From NCBI GenBank assembly GCA_027943335.1, contig BSBK01001537.1, positions 948,501 to 1,012,500 on the forward strand: a DNA stretch of 64,000 nt, given 5' to 3'. Source of the stretch: Chamaecyparis obtusa. Its lineage: Eukaryota > Streptophyta > Pinopsida > Cupressales > Cupressaceae. Below, in pieces: positions 1 to 13,939 of this stretch. Every line of letters starts with the position of its first letter. Position 1 is the first letter of the stretch. The position numbers and the translations under genes were made by a program. Under the pieces are notes generated by a model, which searched no databases, was not told the DNA's origin, and worked only from the letters and a program-made list of their open reading frames with translations.

Positions 1-125
1 CACGACCTTCATTCATGCCAAGCCAGATGAATTGGGAGAGACTTTCATTCAAAGTGAGTACCTCTTGCTATGCACAAATGGAAAGCTTCCTAACAAATAC
101 ATGAAGCTGGTGTCATCTGGGCTAA

Positions 126-202
126 TCAATAGAGTCTATTACTTGATCATCTTCCAACCTGACTTAATTTGACTAGTTCTCAGTCGTGTACATAACTTGG
201 AT
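126..202 (+). repeat. Left copy of 77-bp direct duplication
   Basis: This 77-bp segment of copy C ORF2 is repeated at 4719-4795 with two visible mismatches. The two copies abut the two ends of the 4.5-kb LTR-like insertion, exactly where a target-site duplication would be. The length far exceeds the 4-6 bp expected of an LTR integrase. Confidence 0.85.
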
Positions 203-3200
203 TGTAACGCCCCACCAGGCAACCCAAGAGGACAAGACATAAAACCTCTATAAAATGAAAGTAGTGAATTTTTTATTTATTTATTTATTTATTTAAACTA
301 GAATAATATTCATCATTACACTTCATATTTCTAAAAGAAGAAATAATTTTCTACTACTTGAATGTAAGATTTATACAACTTAAGTCCTCCCGGGTTCCCT
401 AACGTCGCTACCTAAGCAACATCATATAAACCATTTACATACATAAGATATTCACGGAATCATGAGCTTAAAAGATCTACATTCATTTTAATGCACCAAG
501 TTAAATGTCCCTAACTTATTTCTTTTATTAAACATAGGTTAATCATCCAACATCATTATTCTTTTTATCAACTCATTCCATAAATTCATATTGATTTCAT
601 CTACATCTACTATCCTTTATATCACTTTTCTCTAATAATTTAGGTAAGAGATTAATATTCATTAAGGTAGGCATTATCCTAGGTATTTCATTAACATGAA
701 CCAAGTATTAACATTATAAACAAGTTACTATTTTATTGCATTGTTTCATAACCATTCATTGTTAATAATTCCAATCACTAACCTATCATTTCTCAATAAT
801 TTCCTTGGATCCTTTCATCAAGAGAGAATACATTATTTTTTTGATACATCATTATATATAACTATATTTAAGATTATTTCTTTTACATATGGACAACATA
901 AGAGGATATGAGAAATAACATAAACACTTTCTTTTAATGCTAGTAACATGTCCAATATTCCACATTATTTTCCCTTTCTTTTACCTAGAACTACCCATTC
1001 CCTTATGCATTGCTTTGAATTGAGATTACATCAATACTACAAGACTCTTTTTAGGAGATTAAAAATTACATGAATTCAAATACATAAGTACATCTCAACA
1101 TATTAAAATATCCAATAAGAAATCTTCAACTGCAGATCTGGAAAGGAATATGTGCTAGGATCATCCAGAGAATCACGAACAATACCTCGATATAAATATT
1201 AACCACCCAACCACATGGAACCAATAGGCCCACTTCCCCGAGCTAGGAGATAGAACCAAAGGCCCATACAAGAGGTAACAACTAGAAAATTCCTAAGGTG
1301 GTGATAAAAGTTCCCCAAAGTCACAACAAAAAAAGAAAAGACAAGAAGACCACAAGGAATACCAGAGGCATGATCAAATTTGATAGAGACTCTAAGCTAC
1401 AAGCTAGGTGAGTGTCATCGCATAGCCCTCACCCCTTGGGTTGTCCTGGTACTAGCCACTCTTGGCCCCGGCCCCCAAGTAGGCACATGCGGAACTGAAT
1501 GCCTCTCGTACAGACAAGGTCATTTAGTTGTACCTACGCATAGGTACCTTCTCCCACTCCCATCCTTAGTCTTTACTAGCACTAAAGGCATGGGCGAGGC
1601 ACAATTAATTTTGATTAATGTGTAATTTCTCATTCCAATAATCTCCCATTCCCAATTCATTTATTTAGGTTATCACTTGATTAAATAACTCATAGTAGGT
1701 TATCCTGGTACTAGCCACTTAGGGCCCCGGCCCCTCACTATGAGCCACTCACCTAGTGTACTTAGGTTCCCTAACATACATATAAAAATCATAAGAACAT
1801 AATAGATTCATCATCAAGAATTCATATCAATTCCATAACAACATTTGATTGAGTTTAGGAAAACATATGTTGTCCCTAGTCCACTTGACAACCCTAAACC
1901 CAATATGGCATTCAGAATGTTCCAAACATATAAGAAGACATCCAAGTGATATTATAAACATATTCAGAGTATACATAGATCCAATTAACCAAAAAAAAAT
2001 TCTAATAGCCTCTGGTAATCATACGAAACCTTAAAACTTAATGATGTTCTTAAATTGAATTATTTCAAGCAAGGATTAAATGCAAAGAATAGTCATCATA
2101 GAACAGTCATCCATATCTTCCACAAAACATAAAATAAATGAAATCACTTCGGTGGAGATTTAGATAACATAATTATGGACTCTCAATTTTATTTTTAGGA
2201 AGATCCAACGGTGGGAAAGAAAGTTATGACTTCTGGTTTAAAACAGAAAATTTTGGTTAGGGTTCAGACCTGCCTTCACTAAAATGGTTGTAATTTTCAC
2301 AAAACATAATTAAAATTCACCAAACCAATTGGAAATGAAAGATAAGACTTAATAGAATCTTTTATATCAAATTTAGACTTTTATATAATCATATCAGCCT
2401 GTAGCATACGAATACATTTGACAGAAAATTCGGAATCAAGAATGGACAGGCATAGTCTGCCAAAATGTCAAAAATAAGGCATTAATTCGACCCTAAAAAT
2501 AAAATCAGAGAGATACCCATTTGAGATCTGTGAATTTTACTTCCATAAAATCAATTTAGTAAAACCATAGATGCAATTTAAATTTTTATAATAATAGATC
2601 TCCAAAAATGGGTTGCTAAAAACCCTAGGAAAACACATGCCAATTCTTACAAACAAAAACTCAAAACTTTAAAATAACCATAAAAATGAAAAGTACAGAT
2701 ATAATAAATAATGATAATATATAAATAGATCTATAATCTATCAGATACATCAAGTAACTAAAATATTCAATCCATACCTCATGTCATACGAAGGTTGAAT
2801 CGAAGAAGGAAGGAAACAAAAGAGAAGACAAATCCAAACTTGAGATGCATCCTTCAAACCCTATCCACTTTCAGAAATCTCCATGAAAGAAAGGAATAAT
2901 TCCACAGCAAAGAATCCCTCTCTCAACTACTGAAATTCTCACAAAAATGTCTCTCTCCCAAAAGCAAAGATAACCAAAAATTCTTAAAGACATATGCTTA
3001 CAAACTCTCCTTCACATCTCCAAGTTTTCTCTCCAAAATCTCCATGAAAAGTAAGGCCATCCTCTCCTCAATGCTTCAGCCCCAAAATCCCCCTCTTCAA
3101 ATGAGAAAGTAGTGCATATAAATAGATTTCCAAAGGTTGAGAGGAAAAGTAACCAATTCCCAACTAACTCTTAACTAAAGGGTATTATAAAATAACTTAA

Positions 3201-3527
3201 TATCATACAACTATATTACTCAAATATACAATAAAAGATTATTTGTATTCATTCATACACACATGTAATATTATCCTAACATATATGCATATGCCATCAT
3301 TAATTACATCAATATCTATATATATAACCTATCTTCATTATTAATAATTAACAATTGAGAATAATATACCTCGCATTATTTAATATTTAATTATTAATAA
3401 TATTATACTTTACATTAATCCTGAAATATACACCATCAACAATATCTACAATAATTAACATATAATCACATATAAATTATATATATATAAATACATATAT
3501 GGGTGCACCCATATATATATTTCCATA

Positions 3528-3559
<32 letters not shown>

Positions 3560-4718
3560 GATACATGTCAAATACCAAACACTATAATCTATAAGATTAT
3601 GAAGTAATAGATCACAATATTATTACCTATTTATAATTACTATAGGATATAACACTGAGGTAGAATAAAATCACATGCCTCAAAATAAATCTAATCATCG
3701 AAAGAGGCCATAAAAATCAACTATGAAACATATTGAGAAAACTATAAGATCAAACAAGGTCAACCAAAGTCAACAAGGAAAGTCAAGCCAAAGTCCTAAA
3801 ACACAACATAGAAAGATTAACTAAGAATCATACCAAGAAGGAGAAATAAATAAAATGAGTAAACAAATCATACAACCAAATGAATTCAAGTGGCCACAAG
3901 GCACTAACTACAACCATGCCCAACCGGGTGCGTTGGATCTGGGTTTTTGACCCAAAGGTTGACTGACAAAGAAGGAACCCTAATATTCCCAAATTGGAAT
4001 AATGACAAAGGAAGACTCATGTAGGGGCCTTAGTACTATCTCCATAACAACAACCATCGAGGATTTGAGGGCATGCTCAGACCTGTGAAGCCAGGTGAAG
4101 TCGATGCCCGGTACCTGCAAGCCTGCATCACAAAGAAGAAATACATATGCACGGATATACGTATAAAAGAAAACATTGCAGACAGATGACCAGGATCGAT
4201 ACATCGTGTGGACCTCAGCTATGTGAGTAACTACGACTTCGTCCCGAATCATGAAAACACATCATGTATATATATACACTCAAAGCATGTAGCATCATCA
4301 TAACGAAGATTAGAATCTCAAGCATTGTGTTAGTCTCTTATCAATACTAATAATAAATCAACATAATCAAATCATCAAGTGAGATACAAGATTCATCCAA
4401 AGTAACCTTAATAGAAGAAAATATAAATAACCACTTATATATATCTATCAAGTACATATCATATAACATCCTAACTATGTTCATAAAGGTCTTGTAGGTA
4501 CTCAATACATACATGGAGATAAATACATACAAAAGTGATATCTTTAGATAGTATGTCTGATATTAGAATCATTGAGTACTAGCTTATGAAATTATTATAA
4601 ACAACTATAGGAATAGATCAAACAAGTATCATGTACAACTTAAGCTATAAGAAAACATCGAAGGATCTTAATTCTTTCAAAAACACAAAACTTATATTAG
4701 GGTTAGAGGGGTATTACA
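203..4718. mobile_element. Solo LTR or coding-empty LTR-type insertion, 4.5 kb
   Basis: The segment begins TGTAACGCCCC and ends GGGGTATTACA, so its ends form a near-perfect short inverted repeat beginning TG and ending CA, as LTRs do. It has no credible coding region in six frames, and no primer-binding site or internal domain is seen. Two diverged copies of a motif around 'cctggtactagccact' occur near 1445 and 1705. AT-rich runs (3470-3560) fill the middle. It sits inside ORF2 of copy C and is flanked by a 77-bp duplication. A solo LTR of a large-LTR Ty3-type element is the best reading; a non-autonomous element with very short termini is the alternative. Confidence 0.6.
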
Positions 4719-4795
4719 TCAATAGAGTTTGTTACTTGATCATCTTCCAACCTGACTTAATTTGACTAGTTCTCAGTCGTGTACATAACTTGGAT
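4719..4795 (+). repeat. Right copy of 77-bp direct duplication
   Basis: Second copy of the 77-bp ORF2 segment at 126-202. Reading continues from here into the rest of copy C ORF2, so this copy joins to the downstream host sequence while the first joins to the upstream sequence. Confidence 0.85.
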
Positions 4796-7700
4796 TCTGG
4801 CTCAAAAAAGGAGCATGCAATCAAATCACCAAGGAAGACCTACATAGAGTGATCGGGTACAGTGATAAAGGGGAAGCACTCACCCTAAGAACCATCTCCA
4901 ATGTCGTAGTCACCAAATTGACCAAGTCAAAATCTGACAGTCAGCTAATGACTGTCAATGACATTGAAGAAGGAGTTCGGTTCACATCAGTTGTGATAGG
5001 TTACAAAATCTATCAATCCAGTAACCTGAATAGCATACCGAGAGGAGCCATTCATGTCGCTCACCAGATAATGCACGACAATGCCCAGTATGATATTTTC
5101 TCAATGCTTCAAGGACATATATTTGAGAATCTGAAGAAGCTAGGTATCATCAAGAAGAAATCCCTAAAGTATGGGACCCTACTGGTATGTCTTTACTTTT
5201 ACTATTCTAATTTCTTCCCGGGAATAGGAAAGGTGATCTAGGGAATCGAATAGCCAGTTATGATCCATATAAGTGATATGGCCAACCAATTGGGAAACCT
5301 GTTCGGTAAAGTCACGATCAAATAACTTGAGGCATTCTAGCTGAGAATGCATGCCAAGGAGAGGGTGTCGTCAACTATTGTTGACTTGTACAAAGATGAT
5401 GTGTGTTTTCTAGTATATACTGACCATTGCATCATTCAAGTTATGGAATCGAGAACCGAGTATGATCCTGAATTGGGTTATGAGGTCACCTCCAAGATAG
5501 CCAAGGCATATGCAAATGCCTTAAAAGAAGCTGACTTAAATCTCTCTGCTTACCGATTTGGTACCTGTGAAGAGATTTAGGAGAATCTAAAGAAAAGGGC
5601 ACCAATCAAGAATGTATATGTGAAGAGGACCCCCACACCAAAGAAGAAATCGATGACTGATCAACCCAAAGCTCAAAGGAAGAGAGCACAACCGGTACCC
5701 AAAACTCAAGGAGAAGAACATGAGGAAACAAAAAACTAAAGAAATAGTTCCTCTAGTCAAAAAGAGGAAATATGGTAAACTGGTGAAGGAAGATGCACCA
5801 AGAGCCAGAAATCCCATAATTGATGAATTTATGGTAGGACTGAAAGAATCTGGTGGAATGGGATCAGTCAACATAAGATATCAATTGGCCAATGAAGAAG
5901 ACCGAAGAAAAATAGAAGAAGCAGTAGTTTACTGTATTCACAAGTTCAACCTCTCTCCCACAAAGCTTCATAAGGTTGTTCCTGACAATCTTCAAGAGAT
6001 TCTTGAAGCTAGATGGAAAGCTTCAATGGATAGAGAAAATAAGCTAAGTATTCGAGCTCTAATTGAGGTCCAAAACCATCTCACTCTGGATGAGGCCACT
6101 TACCAAGTCGAACTGCACAACCAAAATTTCCTGATAGGAGGATCAGTCAAATGCTTATTGGTGAAGCTAAGAAGGTTCACGAGGAAGGTGTGGCAACATG
6201 GACAAAAATTATTCAGACCTAAAAACATGCAGAAGAAGCATGCCAAAAGACCACTGAGCCACCTATCATTGACACGAGTAAAGGAAAAGGAGTACTTGGA
6301 GAAGAAGTATCGGTTAAAGAGAAGAATCCTACTAGACCGGTCATCATCAACATCACTGATGATAAAGGGAGTGATCAGGCTCATCCAACCATTCTTGTCT
6401 CTCCAGAAAAAGGTAAGGCTCACACCATGATTGTTGATTGATATAGTTGATGAAGTGATGGATTTTGGAGAAGTAGACAATGCAGCTAGATGGTATAGTG
6501 TGCTAGGGGAGGAAGATAAAGAAGCTATAAGAGTGGCTATGTTGGAAACATTCTCAGATTACAACATAACTCCAAGAGACTATAGGTCTAAATTTCCTCC
6601 TGAACTAAACACAAGACTGATGACAAAATGGAGAATCAGTCTAAGCTCCAATACTAAAATCTCTAAGGAGACATTGTCAAAGGTCAGATATGGTCTTAGT
6701 GAAGATTCTATAAAACTTCTATTAGAAGAAGCATCAATGAGTTTGGATACTAGAAATAGGGTTGCCAAGATAATAAATCGATATGAAAATGAAGTCTACA
6801 AAGAGACACTAGATTTTTGGCAATAATATGATTTTAGTGCTTTGAAGGAAATAGGTCCACAGGAAGAACCTAGGACAAAACAGGAACCACCGGTTGAATT
6901 CATTGCTTGTGAAGAACCTACAACCGGTGAACAAGAAGTTCCTAAGGAACAATTCACATTAAGTGAACAAATACCAAGAGAGTCATCATACATGATGACT
7001 ACTAGCAATAAAACTGGTGAGGAAGAAATCGCTATAGGTGAGTTTCATACAACTGAGGAGCAGCACTCAGAACCACCACTAGAACAAGAAGCTCTACTAG
7101 AAGAAAAATTGCAACAAGAAGAGGATGCTCAACTAGAAGTAGAAGTACAACCAAAAGGGGAAGTACATACAGAGGAAGACATGCCAATAGTAGAAGTCCT
7201 ACCAACATAAGTGGCACAACTTGAAAAGATGGTCCAACTGGGGAATGAAGAAAAACAAGAACATCATAATGAAGAGGAACATGAGTTACCTACACAAGAA
7301 CAACTAGTATAGGAGCCAAGACAAAAGGAACAGGTAGATGTTCCAAGCACATCCTCATTAAAGAGGAAACTAATCTTTGCAACATATATAGAAGCAAAGA
7401 AGAGCAAGGTTAGCGAGACCATATTCGACATAAGCAAAATGTCAACTAGACAATTAAAGGAGCTGAGAATGAGAAAAAAAGACATGGTCCTAACAAGTGT
7501 CAAGAACATCCTGAGTAATTTTGTACCCGATGCTGACATTGATGAAGATGAACCTGTAATTGATCAATTGGAGGTTCTAGCACAAGCGATCGGAGAAGAT
7601 CTCACCGATCCCAAGACAATAGTCATTGATCACTATGAGAAGAAGAGTACAAAAATCCTCCATAAATAGGTTGAAGAGATAAAGGTGACTGTATCAACCA

Positions 7701-8422
7701 ATTTAAGGGTACTTCAACAACAATTACTAGTAGCAGGAAGTTTGATGACCAGGACTTCAAATTTTGATACTTTTACACAAGATCTCATAGAGAAGTCATC
7801 AAAAACTTCTGAAGACATCAAATTTTTATCTTCACAATTTGACATAAAGAACAAATCTGCAACATATTTCAATAGAGAAATGACAAGCCTAGCTCTCATT
7901 CTGAGAAAGGCATTTGAAGAGAAGACCAAGAGAATCCAAGATATTATTGGATTTCAATTATTTTTGGCCCCCACATTTGATTTAATGCAACATAATGCAA
8001 CTGATGCTGAGAATCTGTCTAGTGAACCAGACTACAAGACTGTGAAGGACATGGAGAACATTATTGTCTCTCTAAAAGCAACACAGAAAAATATAGAATA
8101 TGTAACCGGTCAATGGAACCCTTTTCTTCATACATCGAAGAAAGTGTACAAGGACATATTTACAAAGTTACAAATGTAAACCAGTCTGTACAACATAACC
8201 CTTTTTCCTATGGAGGCAAAAAGGGGAAGATATGAAAAACATGGGGATAAGACTTCACCAAAAGGGAAGAAGATTAGAAGGTAAGAATCTTAAAAAAGAT
8301 ACAGAAGGAAACACATGAATAGGGGAGTCTACATACAGAAGAGATGGAGCACATACATAGGGGAAGTCTAGAGGACAAGACATTAATTGTGATGAGTGAG
8401 TGATGGTTTTTCCACCAAATGA

Positions 8423-8434
8423 CAAAGGGGAAGA
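8423..8434 (+). promoter_or_regulatory. Polypurine tract of copy C
   Basis: The purine run caaaggggaaga lies directly before the LTR start. The same run (aaaggggaaga) sits just before the 3' LTR of element B. In LTR elements this is the primer for plus-strand synthesis. Confidence 0.7.
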
Positions 8435-8435
8435 C

Positions 8436-9528
8436 TGTCAAAAAATTTAAGTTATCATTAGTGAAGATGGATGCAAACATCATTCCCACCAGTACAGGTA
8501 CACCGGTAGATCACTCATATTACTTTATAGGCACCGGTAGACTAAAACAACATATATGCATCAGTAGACTAAACAAAGGAGATGCACTGATAAACCAAAT
8601 AAAGTACATAGTACAGGTCTTATATTGCATACAGGGATGGGTCGGGTATAAGATTGATATCAGTTGACAACATATAAATCCACACCGGATTATGCAGAAT
8701 TGTCTGATTTAAAATTGGATTATACAAAGCATCCACCATCTAGAACTGGAGTTAGCTTTTTAACAGGAGTTAGTTTTATTTCACCGCGGATGTTTCAAGG
8801 TAAACTCAAGATCACCTTGCAAAGATTTTTGTTGCATGATTTATGGATGATTTTACAGCCTGGATGTTCTATGAGTTAGGTTTTAATAAGATTAATTTCT
8901 TATTTATACAGGCTATAAGACGCGAAAAGTAGAGTTGTTGATTATACAAAATAGGAGAGATATTTCTTCTGAGCAGAGCTATAGTCACAGAGGTGAAAGG
9001 CAGAAAGGATCAATAGCCAGGCAGAACAAGAAGGTCAATAGGTATGATCCAATCAAATAGAGAGTGCCAATTAAGATCATTGCTTTTATACTGTGAAAGC
9101 ATATTCAAATCCCTTTATTAGGGTGAACCCTAATAGGTTCTTTGTATAAATCCTTTAATCGGGTAGCATCTTAGTTGATGTTGAAATTCCTTTGACAAGG
9201 CGGCTCTTGACAGAGTCAAGATCTTAACTAATCTTCTACCAAATCTCTTTACCGGGTAGCACTCTTGCAAGTGCTTTGTAAGCTCCTAACATGGCATCTT
9301 TATTATTGCAGTTGTGAAGTTGTGAGCTCTATCTCACCATGGTTTTTTCCTTCTAATCGAGGGTTTCCATGTATATATGATGTGTTGATCTGAGTATTTC
9401 TTTTTCTATTTGTGAATGATCATTAAAATTTTGTTTATCTTGCAAGAATCTTTATACAAGTTTTAATTGGAGATAGAAATAATATTTAATAATTCACCTC
9501 CCCTCTCAATAACTAGTAAGGAATAACA
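8436..9528 (+). repeat. 3' LTR of copy C
   Basis: The LTR begins TGTCA and ends ATAACA. It is clearly related to the element B LTRs along most of its length, including 'tttaggttagcactc'-like promoter-proximal text, the 'gggtgaaccctaataggttctttgtat' region (about 9120-9150) and the poly-C stretch before its end. It is more diverged from the two B LTRs than they are from each other. No matching left LTR is in the window, so a target duplication cannot be tested. Confidence 0.75.
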
Positions 9529-11700
9529 GTGACACTTCTTAGATCTGTAAGTGAATAAAAGTAACATTGAATCATAGTTTCCTTAACATTTCTATCCTTG
9601 ATGTGTTCACTTTGTTGGCATTGACCTTCCCTACTTACTAGTTGCTTTGTGGTATAGAATGTTGGTGTACTATGCATGTTATCATGAGAACTAATGGAAC
9701 CATTATAATCATTCCTCTCATATTCATGCCTCTATACAACTCATATTATTTCTATAAATCAGATTTTATTATATTGCAGTGTTACCATCCTTGATATAGA
9801 AAACATAATATCTGCTTTGATAAGCATCATGACAATACTTCAAGCATTTTTTGAACTCTATTTCTATTGCTAACTTGATATCCTTTGTTATATAAGTTTC
9901 AAATTCTTGATAAAGAAGTAGTGTATAAGAGGTAATCCATGTGATTATTTTCTTGATATTTCCTTTTTAAAATGATCTTTGCTCTTTATTTTGAAACTAC
10001 CCCTATGGAAAATTATCTTGAAGGTATTATTCTTGTAGCAAGACATTCTTTGTTGCTCCTTTTTGATGTACTTTCTAGTGATGTCTTTGCTCCTTGATCA
10101 TTTACTTATGTGAGTTGTACCACTTTTGTATTCTGTGATCATAATGGTGACTCTTCTATCTTTGTCTTTCGATAGTATACTAGGATCAACCCTTGTGGGA
10201 GCCCATTTGACCCCACATGCTATTGAGAGACACCTAAATCTACACATGAAGCAAACGAGTTAGAAAATAAATGTATGTGAATATTGCTTTGACACTTCCT
10301 TTTTTATCATACATCTATGGTTAGCTACGTATTATTCTACATGTGATACTTAGATCCTACGTTTGTAGATGCATGTATATGTAGTGTATGATGACCCGTC
10401 ATTTCTTAGATCTATGATATGTAATGTCATTTCTTCTCTCAGATGTAGGTACTTTAGGAGTAGCAAGGAGGCAAAAGATGGATGTGAGGCAAGCGTGAGG
10501 ACAACATACAAGACACATGAAGTCAAGATGGACTCGTTGGGAAATGACAAGTCATCTGTCACCACCTATGCATATATTTGTAGCATCTTCAAATATACAA
10601 TGTATTTTCATTTGCATACTAATGGTTAGTCTCATGGCTTGTGTGAGACATTGTTCATTTGCATTGTCAACCATATTTTTGCACTCTCTCCTATATCATA
10701 TGCATTTGCATGATGTAATGTAACAGCTGTAATATTTTGTTCTCTTCTTTATACACATGAATGTGAATTAGTGGAGCTAAAATGTACATTTTTTCTCTTA
10801 AAAGCACAGGAACTCCACTTGATTGAGCTTGGTAGTGAAAATCAGTAACAATCTTTAACTCAAAGAATCACATGTTTAAAATAGAAACTTGTTCATGATT
10901 TTACGCTTTTGAAATGTTTGAGGTCTAATGAACATCCCACTAAAGTATTGTGATTAGGACACTTGAAAATACTTTTCATGTCTAAATATTATTTTTTTAG
11001 AAAGAGTTTAAAGTTTTAAGGCTTTTTAAAAATTTATGTAGCATGTCATATTATACATCCTTCTACTAATGTCCTATGCAAAAACCATGAACTAGGTTAT
11101 GCTGGTGGTGTCACATTTTTGTCTCCTAAATGCATCAATAATTAGTTGATCAAGGATGTGACCCAGCTAATTAGGCATTATGGGATATTTGCAACATTAA
11201 TAATCATTCATTTGTATTTATTAATGTATATGCCTTAAATGATTCTTTTGAGATATCCACTCTCTTCAGATAGATTGTAAATTAAAAAATTAGAATCATT
11301 TAGGCCACATGCAATTATTTTAATATGATTTAGCCATCTCATGATAAATGTGGAACATTGCTTATACATTTAGTATATGATAAATGAAATGCATGACACT
11401 TTATGATCAAGAGTTAACTATCTAAACATTATCTACCTTCAAGATAATATGATGTGTTAATATGGAGAAACCACAAAGATGAATCTATAAAGTTCTTAAT
11501 GAAATTGATATAACCATTTTGTCAACTCATTCATTCTTTTATTTTTATAGTAGATACTATTCACCCATGAACCCTTTATTAGACATTGTCCTCTTATACC
11601 AGTTTCAAATAAGATTCCATATTGATTGGAAAGTTTCCAAACCAAAGACCATGAAGGATTTTTTTCTTCTAAGTATCGTGTTAGTCATTAATAAGGCCAT
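9529..11700. other. AT-rich intergenic sequence without recognised gene
   Basis: I see no supported coding region, RNA gene or complete mobile element here. Open frames are short and lack recognisable motifs. Older, unrecognisable repeat debris is likely. Confidence 0.5.
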
Positions 11701-11799
11701 ATCAGCTCATATCTAATATGTTTGGGATTTGCAACCATATTCGATGATTGAAATAGGCTAGATATCTTGGTGAAAGGATGCCATCAATCATAAGGCCTG

Positions 11800-13750
11800 T
11801 GTCCTTCATATTTTTGGGCGTTAGCTTTTATATTTCCATCCTTTCTCCTATGAGGAAACTACCTCAGAGTTTGGAAAACCCATTGCCACCTCATAAATTT
11901 ATGCTTTCAAGATGAATGTTGGCCATCTTTCGTCACCAAAAGTAGGTTGTAGATGCTCATTTTTCTCATGGTGACCACATCAATGTTTGGCTTCATTGAT
12001 TTAAAATTGGAGACAAGGTCTCTATAGAAAATTTTTAAGATCTACAAGCTAATCAGACATGTCAAGCCATTAAAAAAAATAACAAGGGGCAACAACTCTT
12101 TGTTAAGATTTTAGACAGTGTTCAAATATTTGTTCAACATTATACTTGAAAGTATTTACTACTAAAAATATACTCCATATTGTAACACACTTGTCTAAAA
12201 TAATGTTTAAATATGGTCCATTGTCAAACTCATGGTCAATGAGTTTGATCCAAAAAACCACACAGTTGAATCCTAATAGCAATATCACAATTTGACTTGC
12301 TATGGAAAATATCTCCTACTTATTGATCCACTTATCATCAATTAATATTTGTATGAGGTTGTATTTTCTAATTCTATTAATAAAGCCTCTAGATTGGATT
12401 GATTCCCATATGATTTCTTTTTAATCTTTGGAATACTATGGGAGAAATTCACAAGGCTTGTCTAGAAGCCTTTCATGGGAATTCACTAAGAAACACAATT
12501 TCATATATAAAGCTAGTTACCTAAATGAAACTAATAACTAGAATCTCATAACATTTCTAAATTTTTCTAAGTTAGTTAATTTTTCTCTCAAGATGTGACT
12601 GCTTCTTCCCTAAGTTAATGTTTGAGTTAAGAAAACTAGTTTTATTAAGTCATGACATATTCTTAACGAGATTCTTGTTGTTTGGGAAGGGATGAAATGA
12701 GATTGACATTCTCAACAATGTGTAATGTTCATCAAATTTGATTTTTCTAACGCAAATGGTTGCAAAAAATAGCCTTTTAATCTGTCCATGCTCTAGGTGC
12801 TTGGATTTGGAACCCACATTATTTAGTTTGTTGAAATGCTCTTTGCCAATGATTTAACTTTCATCACTATTAATGACCATAAATTATAGCATTATGATAT
12901 TTTTATGCCAACTTGCTAAGGGTGTCCTTTAGCTCTTACATTTTATATGCTTGCTACTAAGCGATTTAACTATCTTTTGGTCCATGTAGTCTTTCAAAAC
13001 CTGATTAAAGGTATTGCCTTGTCTAATTCATTTATCTAGTTGGTCAATGGGAATTTTGCTAATGATTATTTCTCCACTCTTTTGGAAGAGGGAATAATTT
13101 CAAAAAGGCTATTGATATATTCTACCTAGCTTCTAGTGCAAGTATTCAAGACAAAAAAACATCACATATTTTTTCCTCCCAAACATAGTTAGTTAGCATC
13201 TTTAAGATGTAAATGGAATGATCATGGGGAAACATTCATTTTCTTAGGAATCCCTTTTTCATTAAATAGGTTTTTCCTACTAGCTTGTGGAAAGTTTATC
13301 ATTGTTAGAACTAAATAAGATAAGCTACTCAATCACTAAGCCTCTCTCTTTATTTGCTGAATTTAAGTTGTGCTCTAGAATTTTAGCTTCTACCTTTTTA
13401 TTTTTCTTTTGGTTGGTTCCCTTGTAAGGCTTCCCGTTTCAAAATTGAGAAGCTCCTTTGAGATTTGTATGTGATTTTGTAAATATTAATAAATGTTTCC
13501 ATTGTATTTCTTGATAGTTATTAACAAGACATTTATCTTAGTTCTAAATAGATTATAAGAGATTTAGGAGATAATGATGACTAAAAAATTCTTATTAGGC
13601 ATTTTATTTCTTTGATATTTTGGTTGGGAGAGAGAATTATAAAGGCCTTGGTCATTATACACTTCTCACCATGAGGGAACCTATTCAAATTCAAGACACA
13701 TTTTTTATTAAGAGAATTTCAAAGGTTAAGGATCCTATTAAGATTTGGTT
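11800..13750 (+). mobile_element. Decayed LINE (non-LTR) reverse transcriptase remnant
   Basis: Conceptual translation around 12907-13160 on the + strand gives a broken but recognisable LINE reverse-transcriptase stretch: a GCPLALTFYMLA motif (usually QGCPLAP..F in plant L1 elements), then about 50 residues later FANDYFSTLLEE in place of the catalytic FADD box, then SSASIQDKKT, which resembles the conserved segment after the catalytic box. Stops and at least one frameshift interrupt it, so it is inactive. The outer limits are approximate; the 5' end and the poly-A tail are not identified. Confidence 0.55.
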
Positions 13751-13939
13751 CTTTAGGTTTGTATGACTTCTACAGTGGCTTATCAATTAACAAATGATCT
13801 ATTTAGTGGTCTCTATTTCTTTTTACTCGAGTTTTCCCTCTTTCTAGAGATCTTTAGTTTCATGCTTTTAAATTATTTGGTATAGTAATTATAACTCTTC
13901 TTGACCTCCTTGTTTGAATGACCAATAAACTTCTCTCCT

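Larger units (their letters stand above)
1..8179 (+). pseudogene. ORF2 of the B/C retroelement family, copy C, interrupted and decayed
   Basis: The function of this protein is unknown. Coding sequence is present in 1-202 and again from 4719 to the stop at 8177-8179; the gap is a foreign insertion. It aligns with ORF2 of element B, including shared segments such as GYSDKGEALTLRTI, SAYRFGTCEEI and LAPTFDLMQ. The N-terminal half looks globular, the middle is rich in Lys, Glu and Gln with repeated acidic stretches (about 6840-7210), and the C-terminal third (7439-8179) looks helical or coiled-coil. Several in-frame stops (for example 5239-5241, 5578-5580, 7208-7210) and a frameshift near 5720 make it a pseudogene. 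A weak resemblance to plant mobile-domain or plant transposon-associated proteins is possible but unproven. Confidence 0.65.
1..9528 (+). mobile_element. Non-autonomous LTR element, copy C (left end outside window)
   Basis: This is the 3' portion of an LTR retroelement whose left end lies outside the window. It holds part of a large ORF (ORF2), a purine-rich tract and one LTR at 8436-9528. It is the same family as element B (31501-49145): ORF2, the stretch just after ORF2 with its 'tatggaggcaaaaagggg' motif, the purine tract and the LTR all align by eye. No reverse transcriptase, RNase H or integrase motif is visible between ORF2 and the LTR. A 4.5-kb LTR-like sequence interrupts it at 203-4718. 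The family assignment is by direct comparison within the window; the non-autonomous label is an inference from the missing pol. Confidence 0.75.

Noticed and set aside
3470..3560. AT-rich palindromic run that could suggest an origin or MITE
   Set aside because: It is a simple TA-rich low-complexity tract without terminal repeats or flanking duplication.
3980..4252. A 90-codon minus-strand ORF inside the 4.5-kb LTR-like insertion
   Set aside because: Isolated, compositionally ordinary and without any recognisable motif.
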